A stretch of DNA of 64,000 bases from Nocardiopsis sp. CNR-923 (GTDB taxonomy: Bacteria; Actinomycetota; Actinomycetes; Streptosporangiales; Streptosporangiaceae), in assembly GCF_001942255.1 (NCBI RefSeq), contig NZ_MKKC01000072.1, positions 1 through 64,000 of the forward strand, written 5' to 3'. Made by a program: the position numbers and the translations under genes. Positions within the stretch are counted from its first letter, which is position 1. The number at the start of each line of letters is the position of its first letter. This document shows, piece by piece, positions 38,755 through 48,649 of the stretch. The notes under the pieces were generated by a model, which worked only from the letters and a program-made list of their open reading frames with translations, had not been told where the DNA came from and searched no databases.

Positions 38755-40746
38755 TCAGGAGGCCCCGGCGGGGACCTCCGCGCCGCGGACCAGCCGTTCG
38801 TCCAGGACGCACCATGCCCAGTCGTCGCCCGGCTCCGCGGAGAACAGGACGGGGTGGCCGCACACGCCCGCGTGCCCGCTGGCGTGGCGGCCGGGTGAGT
38901 CGTCGCAGCACCCGACGAACCCGCACTGGGCGCAGATCCGCAGGTGGACCCAGTCACGCTGTCCCTTGCGCAGACACTCGGTGCAGCCGGGGCTCTTGGG
39001 CAGCACGGGCGGGAGCTCCTCCATGTGGGCGCAGGAGGTGTCGGGGTCGGCGACGAACCGGGTGACCACGGTCGGGTCGGGATGTCCCCGGTGGGTGTGG
39101 TCGATGCCGAGGAGGTCGAGGACGGTTCCGCCCAGTGGTTCGGTCACCGCCCGGTGCGTGTCCACGATCCTGCGGACGGACGCGTCGTACAGTCCCACGA
39201 CGTCGGTGGTGTCCTTCGGGCGCACCACGATCGGCACCCCCGGCGCGAGCCCGTTGAGGACGTGCGCGATGTGGACGGCCTCCTCGGACTCGTTCTCGGC
39301 GATGACGATGAGCTTCACGCGGTCCATGCCGACCCCGTGCAGCACGCTCGCCTTGGTGGCCTCCCCGCGGACGACGGTGTGGCCGAGGTTCTCCGCGGCG
39401 GCCGCCAGGTCGGGGCTGAGGGTGGTCACGGTCGACGGGACGCCGTTGACGCTCAGGTAGTGCCCCAGGTTCCGCGCGACCGGCCCCCACCCGACCATCA
39501 GCACGCGGTCGCGCGTGTCGTCGGCCTCCACCGCCGCGCTGGCTGTCGGTGCTGCGGCGCCCTCCGGCATGCGGCGGGCGACCACCTCGCCGAGCGCCCC
39601 CAGCGCGGGCGTGGCGGTCATGAGGACGACGGTGACGGCGACCAGGAGCTGGCCGCCCTCGGCGCCCATGCCGACCGGCGTCAGACCGTACTCGGCCCCG
39701 GCCTGCTGGAGGACGAAGGAGAACTCCCCGATCTGAGCGAGCAGGAACGCCGACGCGACGGCCGTTCGGGCGCCCACGCGAAGCGCCGAGACCGCCGCGA
39801 AGGCCGTCACCACCTTGACCGCCACGACCGCCACGGCCGCCAGCAGGACCATCCACCACAGTTCGACCAGGACGGAGACGTCGAGCAGCATGCCGATCGA
39901 GACGAAGAAGACGGCGCTGAACACCATCTGGAGCGGCATGATCTCGCTCAGGGCGTGGGCGCTGTGCCGGGACTCGCTGAGCACCATGCCCGCGAGGAAG
40001 GCGCCCAGGGCGTCGCTGACCCCCGCCAGGGAGGTCAGGTAGGCCACGCCGAGGGCGATGGCCACGACCGACAACAGGAAGACCTCCGGCGAGCACAGGC
40101 GGGCGACGCGCTCCAGCAACGGCGGCATGACCTTGCGCGCCACCACGATCACGGCGGTCAGCACGAGCGCCGCGGTGCCGAGGGCCTGGAAGATCCCCCA
40201 GGCGCCGCCCGCCTCGCCGCCCAGGATCGGGATGAGCATGACCATGACGACGATGGCGAGGTCCTGGAGGATGAGGGTGCCGACGGAGGCCTGGCCGACG
40301 GGGCGCTGGGTGACGCCCTTGGCGGCGATGACCTTCAGGACGATCGCGGTGGAGGACAGCGCGACCAGGAAGCCGGTGAAGACGCCGATCCGCCAGTCCA
40401 TCCCGAACACGACGCAGAGCCCGGCCACGGCCGCCGTGGTCAGCGCCACCTGGAGGGTGCCGCCGCCCAGGACGAACCGTTTGATCCGCGCGAGCCGTTC
40501 GACGGAGAACTCCACGCCGATGGTGAAGAGCAGCAGCATGACGCCGATCTCGGCCGCCGCCTCCACCTGGGTCTCGTCCGCGACGACCCCGAGCTGGTGG
40601 GGGCCGATGAGCACGCCCGCGAGGAGGAAGCCCACGATCGGGACGACCCTGAGGCGGACGAACAGCGCCCCGATCAGGCCCGCCGCGACGAGCAGGGCGA
40701 CGATCGGGCCGAGGTAGACGGGGGTCTCCCCCGCAGCGAGCATCAT
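38755..40746 (-). CDS. Kef-type cation:proton antiporter with RCK domain and UBP zinc finger
   Basis: The 663-residue protein combines a CPA2/KefB-like antiporter (about residues 10-400, with ALSSTAIVLKVIAAKG, AFLAGMVLSES and QIGEFSFVL) with an RCK/TrkA-N domain (VLMVGWGPVARNLGHYL, a Rossmann nucleotide-binding fold). A C-terminal UBP-type zinc finger (about 580-650) carries CTECLRKGQRDWVHLRICAQCGFVGCC and HASGHAGVCGHPV. It likely exchanges K+ or Na+ for H+ under nucleotide control. The zinc finger is a normally eukaryotic-looking module also known in some bacterial proteins, and it is unusual on an antiporter. GGAGG precedes ATG 40746. Confidence 0.9.
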   Translation of the reverse strand: MMLAAGETPVYLGPIVALLVAAGLIGALFVRLRVVPIVGFLLAGVLIGPHQLGVVADETQVEAAAEIGVMLLLFTIGVEFSVERLARIKRFVLGGGTLQVALTTAAVAGLCVVFGMDWRIGVFTGFLVALSSTAIVLKVIAAKGVTQRPVGQASVGTLILQDLAIVVMVMLIPILGGEAGGAWGIFQALGTAALVLTAVIVVARKVMPPLLERVARLCSPEVFLLSVVAIALGVAYLTSLAGVSDALGAFLAGMVLSESRHSAHALSEIMPLQMVFSAVFFVSIGMLLDVSVLVELWWMVLLAAVAVVAVKVVTAFAAVSALRVGARTAVASAFLLAQIGEFSFVLQQAGAEYGLTPVGMGAEGGQLLVAVTVVLMTATPALGALGEVVARRMPEGAAAPTASAAVEADDTRDRVLMVGWGPVARNLGHYLSVNGVPSTVTTLSPDLAAAAENLGHTVVRGEATKASVLHGVGMDRVKLIVIAENESEEAVHIAHVLNGLAPGVPIVVRPKDTTDVVGLYDASVRRIVDTHRAVTEPLGGTVLDLLGIDHTHRGHPDPTVVTRFVADPDTSCAHMEELPPVLPKSPGCTECLRKGQRDWVHLRICAQCGFVGCCDDSPGRHASGHAGVCGHPVLFSAEPGDDWAWCVLDERLVRGAEVPAGAS

Positions 40747-41017
40747 CAGGCGCCTCCTTCGCGGTTCCCGGTACGCCGGTCCCGGGCGGCCGCCGGACGC
40801 GGTGCGACAGGGTCGCTCTCCGGCGGTGTCACCTCGGAGGTTATCGACGTGGCTGCCCGTGTTCACCAGGGGCCTCGCCGGGCTCGCCGGACACGGGCGC
40901 CCCGGCAGCGCTCCGAGGGGCGGACCGCGCCGTCCACGGGCCGTGGATCGTCCTGCTCGTGCGCTGACCGGCGCGGCTATCGTGAACCGCGTACCGACAC
41001 GCCGAGGAGGCAGTGGA

Positions 41018-42373
41018 TTGACGGCTTCGCAACGATCCGGTCCGGGACACCCCGCCTGGCTGCGCGCTGAGGAGCGGCGGCTGCTCGCGTTCGCCGCACG
41101 CTCAGTGGTGGCCGACGGCTTCGGGTGGCTGGACGCCCGTGGCCGGGTGGAGGAGGACCGGCCGACCGCGACCTGGATCACCGCTCGCATGACGCACGTG
41201 TTCGCTCTGGCGCACCTGCGCGGCGAGGAAGGCGCCGACCGTTGGGCCGACCACGGGCTCGCCGCGCTCGCGGGGCCACTGCGGGACGCCGCGCGGGGCG
41301 GGTGGTACGAGCAGGTCCCGGACCGCGGAGATCAAGGGAACCGCTCCCAGGATGAGGGGAGCCTCCGGAAGGACGCCGCAGACGGACCGGACGGGTCCGC
41401 CGGGACGGGTGCGTCCGTCGATGCCGCGGCCGACGGACAGCGCAGGTCCGCCTACACGCACGCCTTCGTGGTCCTCGCCGCGGCGAGCGCCGCGCTTGCC
41501 GGCCGACCCGGTGCCCGCGACCTGCTGGACGAGGCCCTGCGCGTGGTCGACGCCCACTTCTGGGAGGAGTCGGCGCGAGCGGTGCGGGAGAGCTGGGACG
41601 GTGCGTGGACCAGCACCGAGGACTACCGGGGCGCGAACAGCAACATGCACTGCGTGGAGGCGTTCCTGGCCGCGGCCGACGCCACCGGCGACCGTCGTTG
41701 GACCCTCCGGGCGCTCGCCGTCGCCGAGCGCCTCGTGCACCGCGTGGCCGCCGACCACGGCTGGAGGCTGCCCGAGCACTTCACCTCCGACTGGCGTGCC
41801 CTGCCCGACCACAACCGGGACCGGCCGGACGACCCCTTCCGACCCTTCGGCAGCACCACCGGCCACCTCCTGGAATGGGCGCGGCTGCTGGTCCACCTGG
41901 AGCTGGCCCTGAGGGACGCGGGGGAGGCCGTGCCCGACTGGCTGCGCCCGGACACCGTGCGGCTCTTCGACCACGCCGTCCGGCGGGGGTGGGCGGCGGA
42001 CGGCGCGGACGGGTTCGTCTACACGCTGGACTGGGCGGACGCGCCCGTCGTGCGGGAACGCATGCACTGGGTGGTCGCCGAGGCCACGATGGCCGCGTGG
42101 GCGCTCGGCGCGCTGACCGGTGACGACGGCTACGCCCGCCACTACGACCGCTGGTGGGACTACGCCGACCGCCACCACCTCGACCGCGAGCACGGGAGCT
42201 GGCACCACGAACTGGACCCCGCGGGTCGCCCGGCGGGCGCGGTCTGGCCTGGCAAGCCCGACGTCTACCACGCCTACCAGGCGACCGTCCTGCCCCAGAT
42301 CGGCCTGGCGGGCTCGCTCGCGGCGGCCGCCGCGGGAAACAGCCCGACGCGCGGGACCTGGGGAGCGCCGTGA
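41018..42373 (+). CDS. AGE-family sugar epimerase/isomerase
   Basis: This 451-residue cytoplasmic protein matches the N-acylglucosamine 2-epimerase (alpha6/alpha6 barrel) superfamily. Features are TWITARMTHVFALAHLRG, YTHAFVVLAAASAAL, GANSNMHCVEAFLAA, HNRDRPDDPFRPFGSTTGHLLEWARLL, HWVVAEATMAAWALG and GKPDVYHAYQATVLP. Similar enzymes isomerise mannose/fructose or sulfoquinovose/sulfofructose. TTG 41018 has GAGGAGG seven bases upstream. The stop overlaps the start of the kinase gene (GTGA at 42370), so both act in one pathway. Confidence 0.88.
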   Translation: MTASQRSGPGHPAWLRAEERRLLAFAARSVVADGFGWLDARGRVEEDRPTATWITARMTHVFALAHLRGEEGADRWADHGLAALAGPLRDAARGGWYEQVPDRGDQGNRSQDEGSLRKDAADGPDGSAGTGASVDAAADGQRRSAYTHAFVVLAAASAALAGRPGARDLLDEALRVVDAHFWEESARAVRESWDGAWTSTEDYRGANSNMHCVEAFLAAADATGDRRWTLRALAVAERLVHRVAADHGWRLPEHFTSDWRALPDHNRDRPDDPFRPFGSTTGHLLEWARLLVHLELALRDAGEAVPDWLRPDTVRLFDHAVRRGWAADGADGFVYTLDWADAPVVRERMHWVVAEATMAAWALGALTGDDGYARHYDRWWDYADRHHLDREHGSWHHELDPAGRPAGAVWPGKPDVYHAYQATVLPQIGLAGSLAAAAAGNSPTRGTWGAP

Positions 42374-43365
42374 GCGCCCCGAGCCCCCGGTTGGTCGTGG
42401 TCGGGGAGAACGTCATGGATCTGTTGCCCACCGCGCACGGGCCCGACGTCCTGCGCGCCGTGCCCGGAGGCGGGCCCGCGAACACCGCGGTGGCCGCAGC
42501 CCGGCTGGGCACGCCCACCAGGCTGTTGGCCCGGATCGGCGCCGACGGTTTCGGTGCACGGATCCGGGACCGCCTCCTCGGAGAGGGACTGGACCCGTCG
42601 GGACTGGTCGCCGCCGACGAACCGTCCGCGCTGGCCGTCGCCACGGTCGGCCGGGACGGTTCCGCGCGCTACGACTTCCGGATGGACGACGCCGCCGACT
42701 GGCGCTGGCGCCCCGGCGAGCTGCCCGAGTCGTTGGATTCGCGGGTCAGGGCGGTGCACGCCGCGTCGTTGGCCCTGTTCCGGGAACCGGGGTCGGCCAG
42801 GATCGAGGCGATGCTGCGGCGCGAGCACGGGCGCGACGAGGTCACCGTCACGCTCGACCCGAACATCCGGCCCGACGGCGTCGGCGACCCGGACGAGGCC
42901 CGCGCGCTGGCGCTGCGGCACGCGGCGCAGGCGCACCTGGTCAAGGCCAGCGACGAGGACCTGGCCTTCCTCTGTCCGGATCTGCCTCCGCTGCGGGCGG
43001 CCCGCGCGATCGCGACACTGGGCCCGGCGCTGGTGGTGGTCACCCTGGGGGCGAAGGGCGCGGTCGCCCTGACCCACACGAGGGAGGTCGAGGTCCGCGC
43101 GCCCAGGGTGCGGGTGGCGGACACGGTCGGTGCGGGGGACGCCTTCATGGGAGCCCTGCTGCACTGGCTGGACCGAGCCGGGCGGCTGGGTCGCGGGCCG
43201 CGGGCCCGCCTGGCCGCGCTCGGCCAGGACTCCCTGCGGGAGCTGTTGACCTTCGCCACCGCGGCCGCCGCGTGCACGGTGACCCGGGAGGGGGCCGACT
43301 CGCCGACCGCCGACGAGCTCGCGGCCGTGCTGGAGGAGGCGGACGCCGTCGACACACGGGGGTGA
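42370..43365 (+). CDS. PfkB-family sugar kinase (fructokinase-like)
   Basis: The 331-residue protein has the ribokinase/PfkB layout: N-terminal VVVGENVMDLLP, PGGGPANTAVAAARLG substrate lid, TLDPNIRPD, VVVTLGAKGAVAL and the nucleotide/anion-hole signature VADTVGAGDAFMGALL with the catalytic Asp. It probably phosphorylates the ketose made by the preceding isomerase, with which it overlaps by four bases. Confidence 0.9.
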   Translation: MSAPSPRLVVVGENVMDLLPTAHGPDVLRAVPGGGPANTAVAAARLGTPTRLLARIGADGFGARIRDRLLGEGLDPSGLVAADEPSALAVATVGRDGSARYDFRMDDAADWRWRPGELPESLDSRVRAVHAASLALFREPGSARIEAMLRREHGRDEVTVTLDPNIRPDGVGDPDEARALALRHAAQAHLVKASDEDLAFLCPDLPPLRAARAIATLGPALVVVTLGAKGAVALTHTREVEVRAPRVRVADTVGAGDAFMGALLHWLDRAGRLGRGPRARLAALGQDSLRELLTFATAAAACTVTREGADSPTADELAAVLEEADAVDTRG

Positions 43366-43527
43366 GGGTGCCGCCCCCGCGGGTCACCGCCGGTGTCGCC
43401 GCTGTCCGCGAACGGGAGGAGGCCGTCCACTCGGTGGGCGGGGGCGGGCGGCGGGGTTCCGGTCGGTCGCGTCGCTGACGCCACCGTCCCGGGGCGGCCG
43501 TGCCGTGGCTCGGGCCGATGCCCCGGG

Positions 43528-44698
43528 TTACGGCAGTCCCTCCCTGGTCTGGGCGGCCAGGTGGTCCACGACGTCGGTGATGCGTCCCCGCCGGTTCAGG
43601 AACGCCCGCTGCCGGGCCGCGCCGGACCCGGCGGCCCGTACCCGGTCGAGCAGTCCGACCACGAGCGCGGCGTCCCCGTTCGCCTCCAACCCCGGCAGGG
43701 CCGCTCCGAGGATCCGGTCCAGCGCGAGCGCGCCCGGCAGCGGCTCCCCGGTCAGCGGGTCGGGGACGCGGCCCTCCAGTCCGTCGCGGGCGGCCCGCCA
43801 GATGGCCGCACGCAGCGCGGGGGCGCCGATCTCCGGAGCGGGCATCGCGTGCCGCACGTCGGACAGCGCCCGGGTGACCAGTCCTCGTGTGAGCGCCGCG
43901 AACAGCAGCGCCTCGTCGGCCGTGGCCGCGACGTCGCCCACCCGGATCTCCAGGGTGGGCAGGTGGTCCGAGAGGCGGATGTCCCAGTAGACCATGTGCC
44001 GGTCCAGGATCGCCCCGCTCCCGGCGAGCGCCCCGACGGCGCGTTCGTGCTCGGCTAAGGAGCGGAACAGCGGCGGCGGTCCGGCCGACGGCAGCCGGTT
44101 CCACGTGATGGTGCGCCAACTGGCGTATCCGGTGTCCCGCCCCTCCTGGAAGGGCGAGTTGGCCGACAACGCGACCAGGAACGGCAGCCATCGGCGTAGG
44201 TGACCGGCGACCTCGACGGCGGTTTCCCGGTCGGGGATGCCGACGTGGACATGGCAGCCGCACACCACGTGGGCCTCGCGCAGCGCTCCGAAGTGGGTGG
44301 CGATGTCCGCGTAGCGCGTCCCGTCGCTGACCCTGGCCGATGCCGGGTCGCCCAGCACCGGGGTGCCCGAGGCGACGACCGTCAGCCCGGCCCCGGCCGC
44401 GGCCCGTACCAGTTCGCGCCGCGCGGAGCGCAGGAAGCGCCCGGCGTCCTCGGACGTGCCGCACACCGGGCTGTTGGTCTCCACCTGAGCGCGGGTGAAC
44501 TCGGCGCACAGCGCCCGCCCAGGTGGCGGGCGTTGGACAGCACCTCGGCGCGCGCGAGAGGATGCGGCGGCTGCGGGGATCGACGATGAAGAACTCCTCC
44601 TCGACACCGAACGTGGGCGGGTTCGCCCGGTTCTCGGCCCGCGCGCCGAGCGGTGTGCGATCCCGCGTGCCGTGCGCGGCCAGGAAGCGGTTCTCCAT
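43528..44698 (-). CDS. YbdK-type carboxylate-amine ligase (two frameshifts)
   Basis: The N-terminus carries GVEEEFFIVDPRSRRI, diagnostic of the GCS2/YbdK glutamate-cysteine-ligase-like family. Later segments include EFTRAQVETNSPVCGT, CGCHVHVGIPDRETAVEV, SANSPFQEGRDTGYASWRTITW and HLPTLEIRVGDVAATADEA. Two single-base deletions near 44520 and 44555 break the N-terminal third; the corrected length is about 390 residues. ATG 44698 is the family start. The enzyme joins a carboxylate to an amine with ATP; the substrate is unknown. It is divergent from the LAL regulator. Confidence 0.88.
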
Positions 44699-45131
44699 GG
44701 ACGTCGGTCCCTTCTGGTGTCCCGTCCCCCGACCCCGGGGGCGTCTCGCACTGGATATCCCGTGAAGGTCGCCCGCGACAGTGTCCTTGGGAGGACAAAG
44801 AGGTATCCGAGGGCTGTTCCGCACTCATTGTCGGTATCGCGTATCAGGATCGCGGGAGAATCGCGGCCTGATCACCACACGATGACCGCGGGGGCGGTCG
44901 CGATGCGGTCGCCTGCACGCGAACGAGTGACGCACGCCACGCTCGACGTGTGCTGGATCCCAGGTGGCCGTCCTCCTTCCACGCACGAGGACCCCGCGCG
45001 CACGTCCCTCTCCCGGTCGTGCGGACGTGTCCGGACTCCGTCGCGCGCGACTCCGCCCAGCCATCGGTGGATCGACCAGTATCCCCGCCCGCACCTGCCG
45101 TGACGGGGATCGCGTGTGCGAAGGTCAGCGT
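44699..45131. other. Divergent intergenic region
   Basis: This 433-bp stretch separates the ligase (leftward) from the LAL regulator (rightward). ORFs crossing it have no recognisable protein features. It must hold the promoters of both genes. I see no clear operator. Confidence 0.4.
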
Positions 45132-47917
45132 GTGGCTGGCAGGAACACGGGCCCCCAGGAACGGCGTCTCCGGGGCCGGGACGCAGAGCGACGGATCCTC
45201 GCGGACGCACTCGACGGCGCGCGGTCCGGCGCCGGCGCCGCCGTCCTCCTCACCGGAGGGCCGGGCGGAGGCAGGACCGCGCTCCTCGACGGCGTCCGCG
45301 CGAGCGCCGCCGATCTCACCGTCCTGCACGCGGCCGGGGTCCCCTCCGAGACCGACATCCCCCTCGCCGGACTCCACCGGCTCCTGCGCCCCGTCGAGTC
45401 CGAGACCGAGCGCCTGCCCGACCGCCGACGGGCCCTCCTCCGCGCCGTCCTCACCCGCGGCGTCCTCGCCGACGCCGACCGCTTCGCCTTCTACACGGCC
45501 GTCCTCGACCTCCTGCGCCTGGCCTCCGAGCGGCGGCGGTCGTACTCTGCGTCGACGACGCCGACCACCTCGACCCGCCCTCCCTGGAGGCGCTGGCCTT
45601 CGCCGCCCGCCGACTGTCCGACCTGCCGATCGCGGCCGTGTTCGTCGCCCGCGACGACCACGCAAGGTGAGGCAGACCCCCGAGGGAGACCCCCTCGTCC
45701 CGGGCGTCACCGAACTCGTCCTGCCGCCCCTGACCGAGCGCGCGATCCACGACATCCTCACCGACCGCGCCCCCGTCGTCCCCGCGTCCGCCGTGCGCGC
45801 CGTCCTCGTCCGGTCCGCGCACGGCAATCCCGCGGTGGTCCTCAGCCACCTCCACTCCCTCTCCCAGGACCAGCTCCGCGGCGAGGCGCCCCTGCCCGAC
45901 CCCCTGCGGCTGCCCGAGCGACTGCGCTCGGCCCTGCTCACCGCCTACCACGCGCTTCCCGCACCCGTCCGCCACCTCCTGCTCATCGCCGCGCTCGCCA
46001 CCGACCCCTGCGCGACCCTGCTGACCAGGGCCAGCGGCAGCCACTCCCTGACCGTGGGGGATCTCGAACCCGCCGAGGAACTCGGACTGGTCCGCGTGGA
46101 CGGCGGCACCGTCGTCTTCCCCGACCCCCTGCTGCGCGAGGCGATCGCCCAGGACGCCCCCGTCGGCGCCTGCGCGCGGTCCACGCGGACCTCGCCGGGG
46201 CCGTCGACCCCGAGTACGCCCCGGCTGAGTTCGCCCGCCACACCGCCGCCGGCGCCAGCGCCCCCGACGCCGCCCTGGCCGACGCCGTCGAGGCCGCGGC
46301 GCGCCGGGTTCGCCGGCTGGAGGGCCGCGTGCCGCCTCCCTCGCCCATGAGCACGCCGCCGACCTCTCCCCGGACTCCGACGTCCGCGCCTGCCGCCTGG
46401 CCTCCGCCGCCTACCAGGCCTACGTGTACGGCGGCACCGAACGGGCGGCGCGCCTGCTCGACCGGGCCCGCCCGCTCGCCGTCTCCGACCGCCGCCGCGC
46501 GATCATCGACCTCGTCGAGGCGCAGTCGTCCATGCGCGGCGGCAACGTCATCGAGGTCGCCGAGCGCCTGTACGCCGTCGGCAGGGAACTCGTCGCGCAC
46601 GACCGCGCCCTGGCCCTGCGCGCCCTGGTGCGCTCCGCCGACTCCGCGTCCCTGGCGGGCGACCCCGTCCGGTACAGGAGGGCCGCCGACCTGGCCGTTC
46701 CGCTGGTGCGCGCGGGGGACTCGGCGTCGATGCGGCTGGTCGCCGCCTTCCTCGAAGGGTGCTCCCTGTCCTTTCGCGGCGAGTACACGACCTCGACCCC
46801 GCTCCTGCGCGAGGCCGTGCGGCTGTCCGAGGGCCTGGACAAGCCCTCCGAGCTGATCTGGGCGAGCGTCGGCGGGCTCCGTCTGGGCGACGCCCCGTTC
46901 GTGCGCGCGGTCACCTCGCGCGCCGTGGAGGCCGGCACCGCGCAGGGCGAGTACGCGACCCTGCCAGCGGCGCTGGCCCTCCAGGTCTTCTCCGAGTTCT
47001 GGAGCGGTCGCTTCCCCTCCGCCGCGGGGCACGCGCTCAGCGGGCTCAAGGCGGCGCGCGAGTACGGCCAGCCGGTCTGGGCGACCCATCACCTGGCCTC
47101 GCTGGCGATGATCGCCGCCATCCAGGGCGACGTGGAGACCTGCCGGATCCGGGCACGCGCGGTCACCTCGCAGGCGGGTGAGCGGAGCCTGGGGCTGCCC
47201 GCCGCCCTGGCGGCCTGGGCGCTGGCCGTCCTGGAGCTGTCCCGGGGCAACGCGGCGGAGGCGTTCTTCCGGCTGCGCGCCCTGGTGCACGCCGGTCCCG
47301 GGCACGGACACCCCACGATGCGCCTGCTCACCGCGCCGCACTTCGTGGAGGCGGCGATCAGGATGGGCGAGACCGAGTGGGCGCACACGTCGCTGGCCGG
47401 ATACGAACGTTGGGCGGAGGCGGTCGGGAGCCCGTCCGCACGGGCCCTCGCGGCACGCGGCCGCGGCCTGCTGGCGACGGGCGACGAGGCCGCCGACCAC
47501 TTCGGGAACGCGCTGGCCCTGCACCGGGACTGCGGTGACGACGACGTCGAGCAGGCCCGTACCCACCTGCTCTTCGGGGCCTTCCTGCGCCGCGCCCGCC
47601 TGCCCGGTCGGGCGCGCGAGCACCTGTACGACGCGCTGGAGTCCTTCGAGCGCTTCGGAGCACGGCTCTGGATCCGCCAGGCGCGGGCCGAGTTGAGGGC
47701 GATCGGGACCTCGGAACGCGACCCCGACCCGCCCGCCACCGGCGACCTGACCGCCCAACAGCAGCAGATCGCCCGACTGGTGGCCGACGGCGCGACCAAC
47801 CGTGAGGTCGCCGCGCACATGTTCATCAGCCCGCGCACGGTCGAACACCATCTGCGCGGCATCTTCCGCAAGCTCAACATCAGGTCCCGCGTGGACCTGG
47901 CACGACTGCTCAACTGA
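45132..47917 (+). CDS. LAL-type LuxR-family regulator (four frameshifts)
   Basis: The corrected product of about 929 residues is a large ATP-binding LuxR regulator. The AAA-like N-terminus has GGPGGGRTALL (residues 42-49 plus) where Walker A Lys is replaced by Arg, then VVLCVDDADHLDPPSLEAL as Walker B. A long helical TPR-like middle follows. The C-terminal GerE HTH starts at LTAQQQQIARLVADGATNREVAAHMFISPRTVEHHLRGI. Single bases are missing near 45538, 45666, 46170 and 46330. GTG 45132 follows GAAGG. Such regulators often activate antibiotic or catabolic genes; the target is unknown. Confidence 0.85.
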
Positions 47918-47920
47918 CGC

Positions 47921-48312
47921 GGGGCGGGCCGAGACCGACCCCGGCTGGTACGAGCAGTCGGACGAGCACGAGAAGAAGGCGACGGAGATCCGCTTCTTCC
48001 ATCCGTTCGTGGTTCCGGGTTTCTTCCAGGTCGAGAGCCGCACCCGGGTGATCGCGACCCACTCGGTCCCGGCGGGCGGCCGCGACTCCGTGCTGCGCGC
48101 CGTCCAGACGCGCAAAGCCTGGCGGGAACGCCTGCGCATACTTTGAGGACCGAAGTCCCATAATCTGTTCCGATCATTCCGTCGACGAACATGTCACGGA
48201 CGAGGTCACCCATGTCCGATATCTTGAGTCGGTGTGCAATAAACTCCAGGCATGGGCTCTGTCCCCTGACGATTCGCTAGAGAAGACAAAAGATCGGAAG
48301 GACGCGCTGTGA
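47921..48312 (+). pseudogene. Remnant of an XRE-family DUF5753 regulator
   Basis: The frame up to 48146 encodes WYEQSDEHEKKATEIRFFHPFVVPGFFQVES..., matching the start of a DUF5753 domain (E..A..IR.F.P..VPG.LQ). Another frame up to the TGA at 48310-48312 encodes VTHVRYLESVCNKLQAWALSPDDSLE, its C-terminal helices. The HTH domain and about 100 central residues are missing. The final TGA overlaps the DUF397 start (GTGA), the normal arrangement for this pair. Unlike the single-base shifts elsewhere, this looks like genuine decay. Confidence 0.65.
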
Positions 48313-48491
48313 ACGAGTGGCACAAATCCACGTAGAGTAGCCAGAGGGCGCATAGCTGCGTTGAGGTCAAGGAGATGGCGCCCGCCGTCCTCGTGCGCGA
48401 CACCGAGAACCGGGGCCTCGGTCACCTGAGCTTCACGCCCTCGGCGTGGAGTTCCTTCCTCGGGGAAGTGAAGGGCTACGCCGCTGGATAG
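48309..48491 (+). pseudogene. DUF397 gene interrupted by an amber codon
   Basis: GTG 48309 opens VNEWHKST, then TAG at 48333-48335 stops translation where DUF397 proteins usually have Tyr (KSTYS). The same frame continues as HSCVEVKEMAPAVLVRDTENRGLGHLSFTPSAWSSFLGEVK to a TAG at 48489-48491, a clear DUF397 domain. The change is a substitution, not an indel. Confidence 0.75.
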
Positions 48492-48514
48492 CCCTTCGCC
48501 CGTTCGCCCCCATG

Positions 48515-48557
48515 GAGAAGGCCCGCCACGGAACCCTCTCCCGTGGCGGGCCTTCTC
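48515..48557. terminator. Strong bidirectional hairpin
   Basis: A perfect 17-bp stem (48515-48531 with 48541-48557) with a nine-base loop lies between the DUF397 remnant and the convergent polyester hydrolase gene (stop 48650). Confidence 0.75.
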
Positions 48558-48649
48558 GTGAGCGAATCAATCCTCACGTCACCCACGCGATCATCGCCGG
48601 AATTGCTGGGCGCAAGATCCCGGGCCGTCGTGTGTCGGCGGCGTCCGGA

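Noticed and set aside
38944-41070. 708-codon rightward ORF
   Set aside because: It is antisense to the Kef-type antiporter and very Asp/His/Gln-rich, as expected from a shadow frame.
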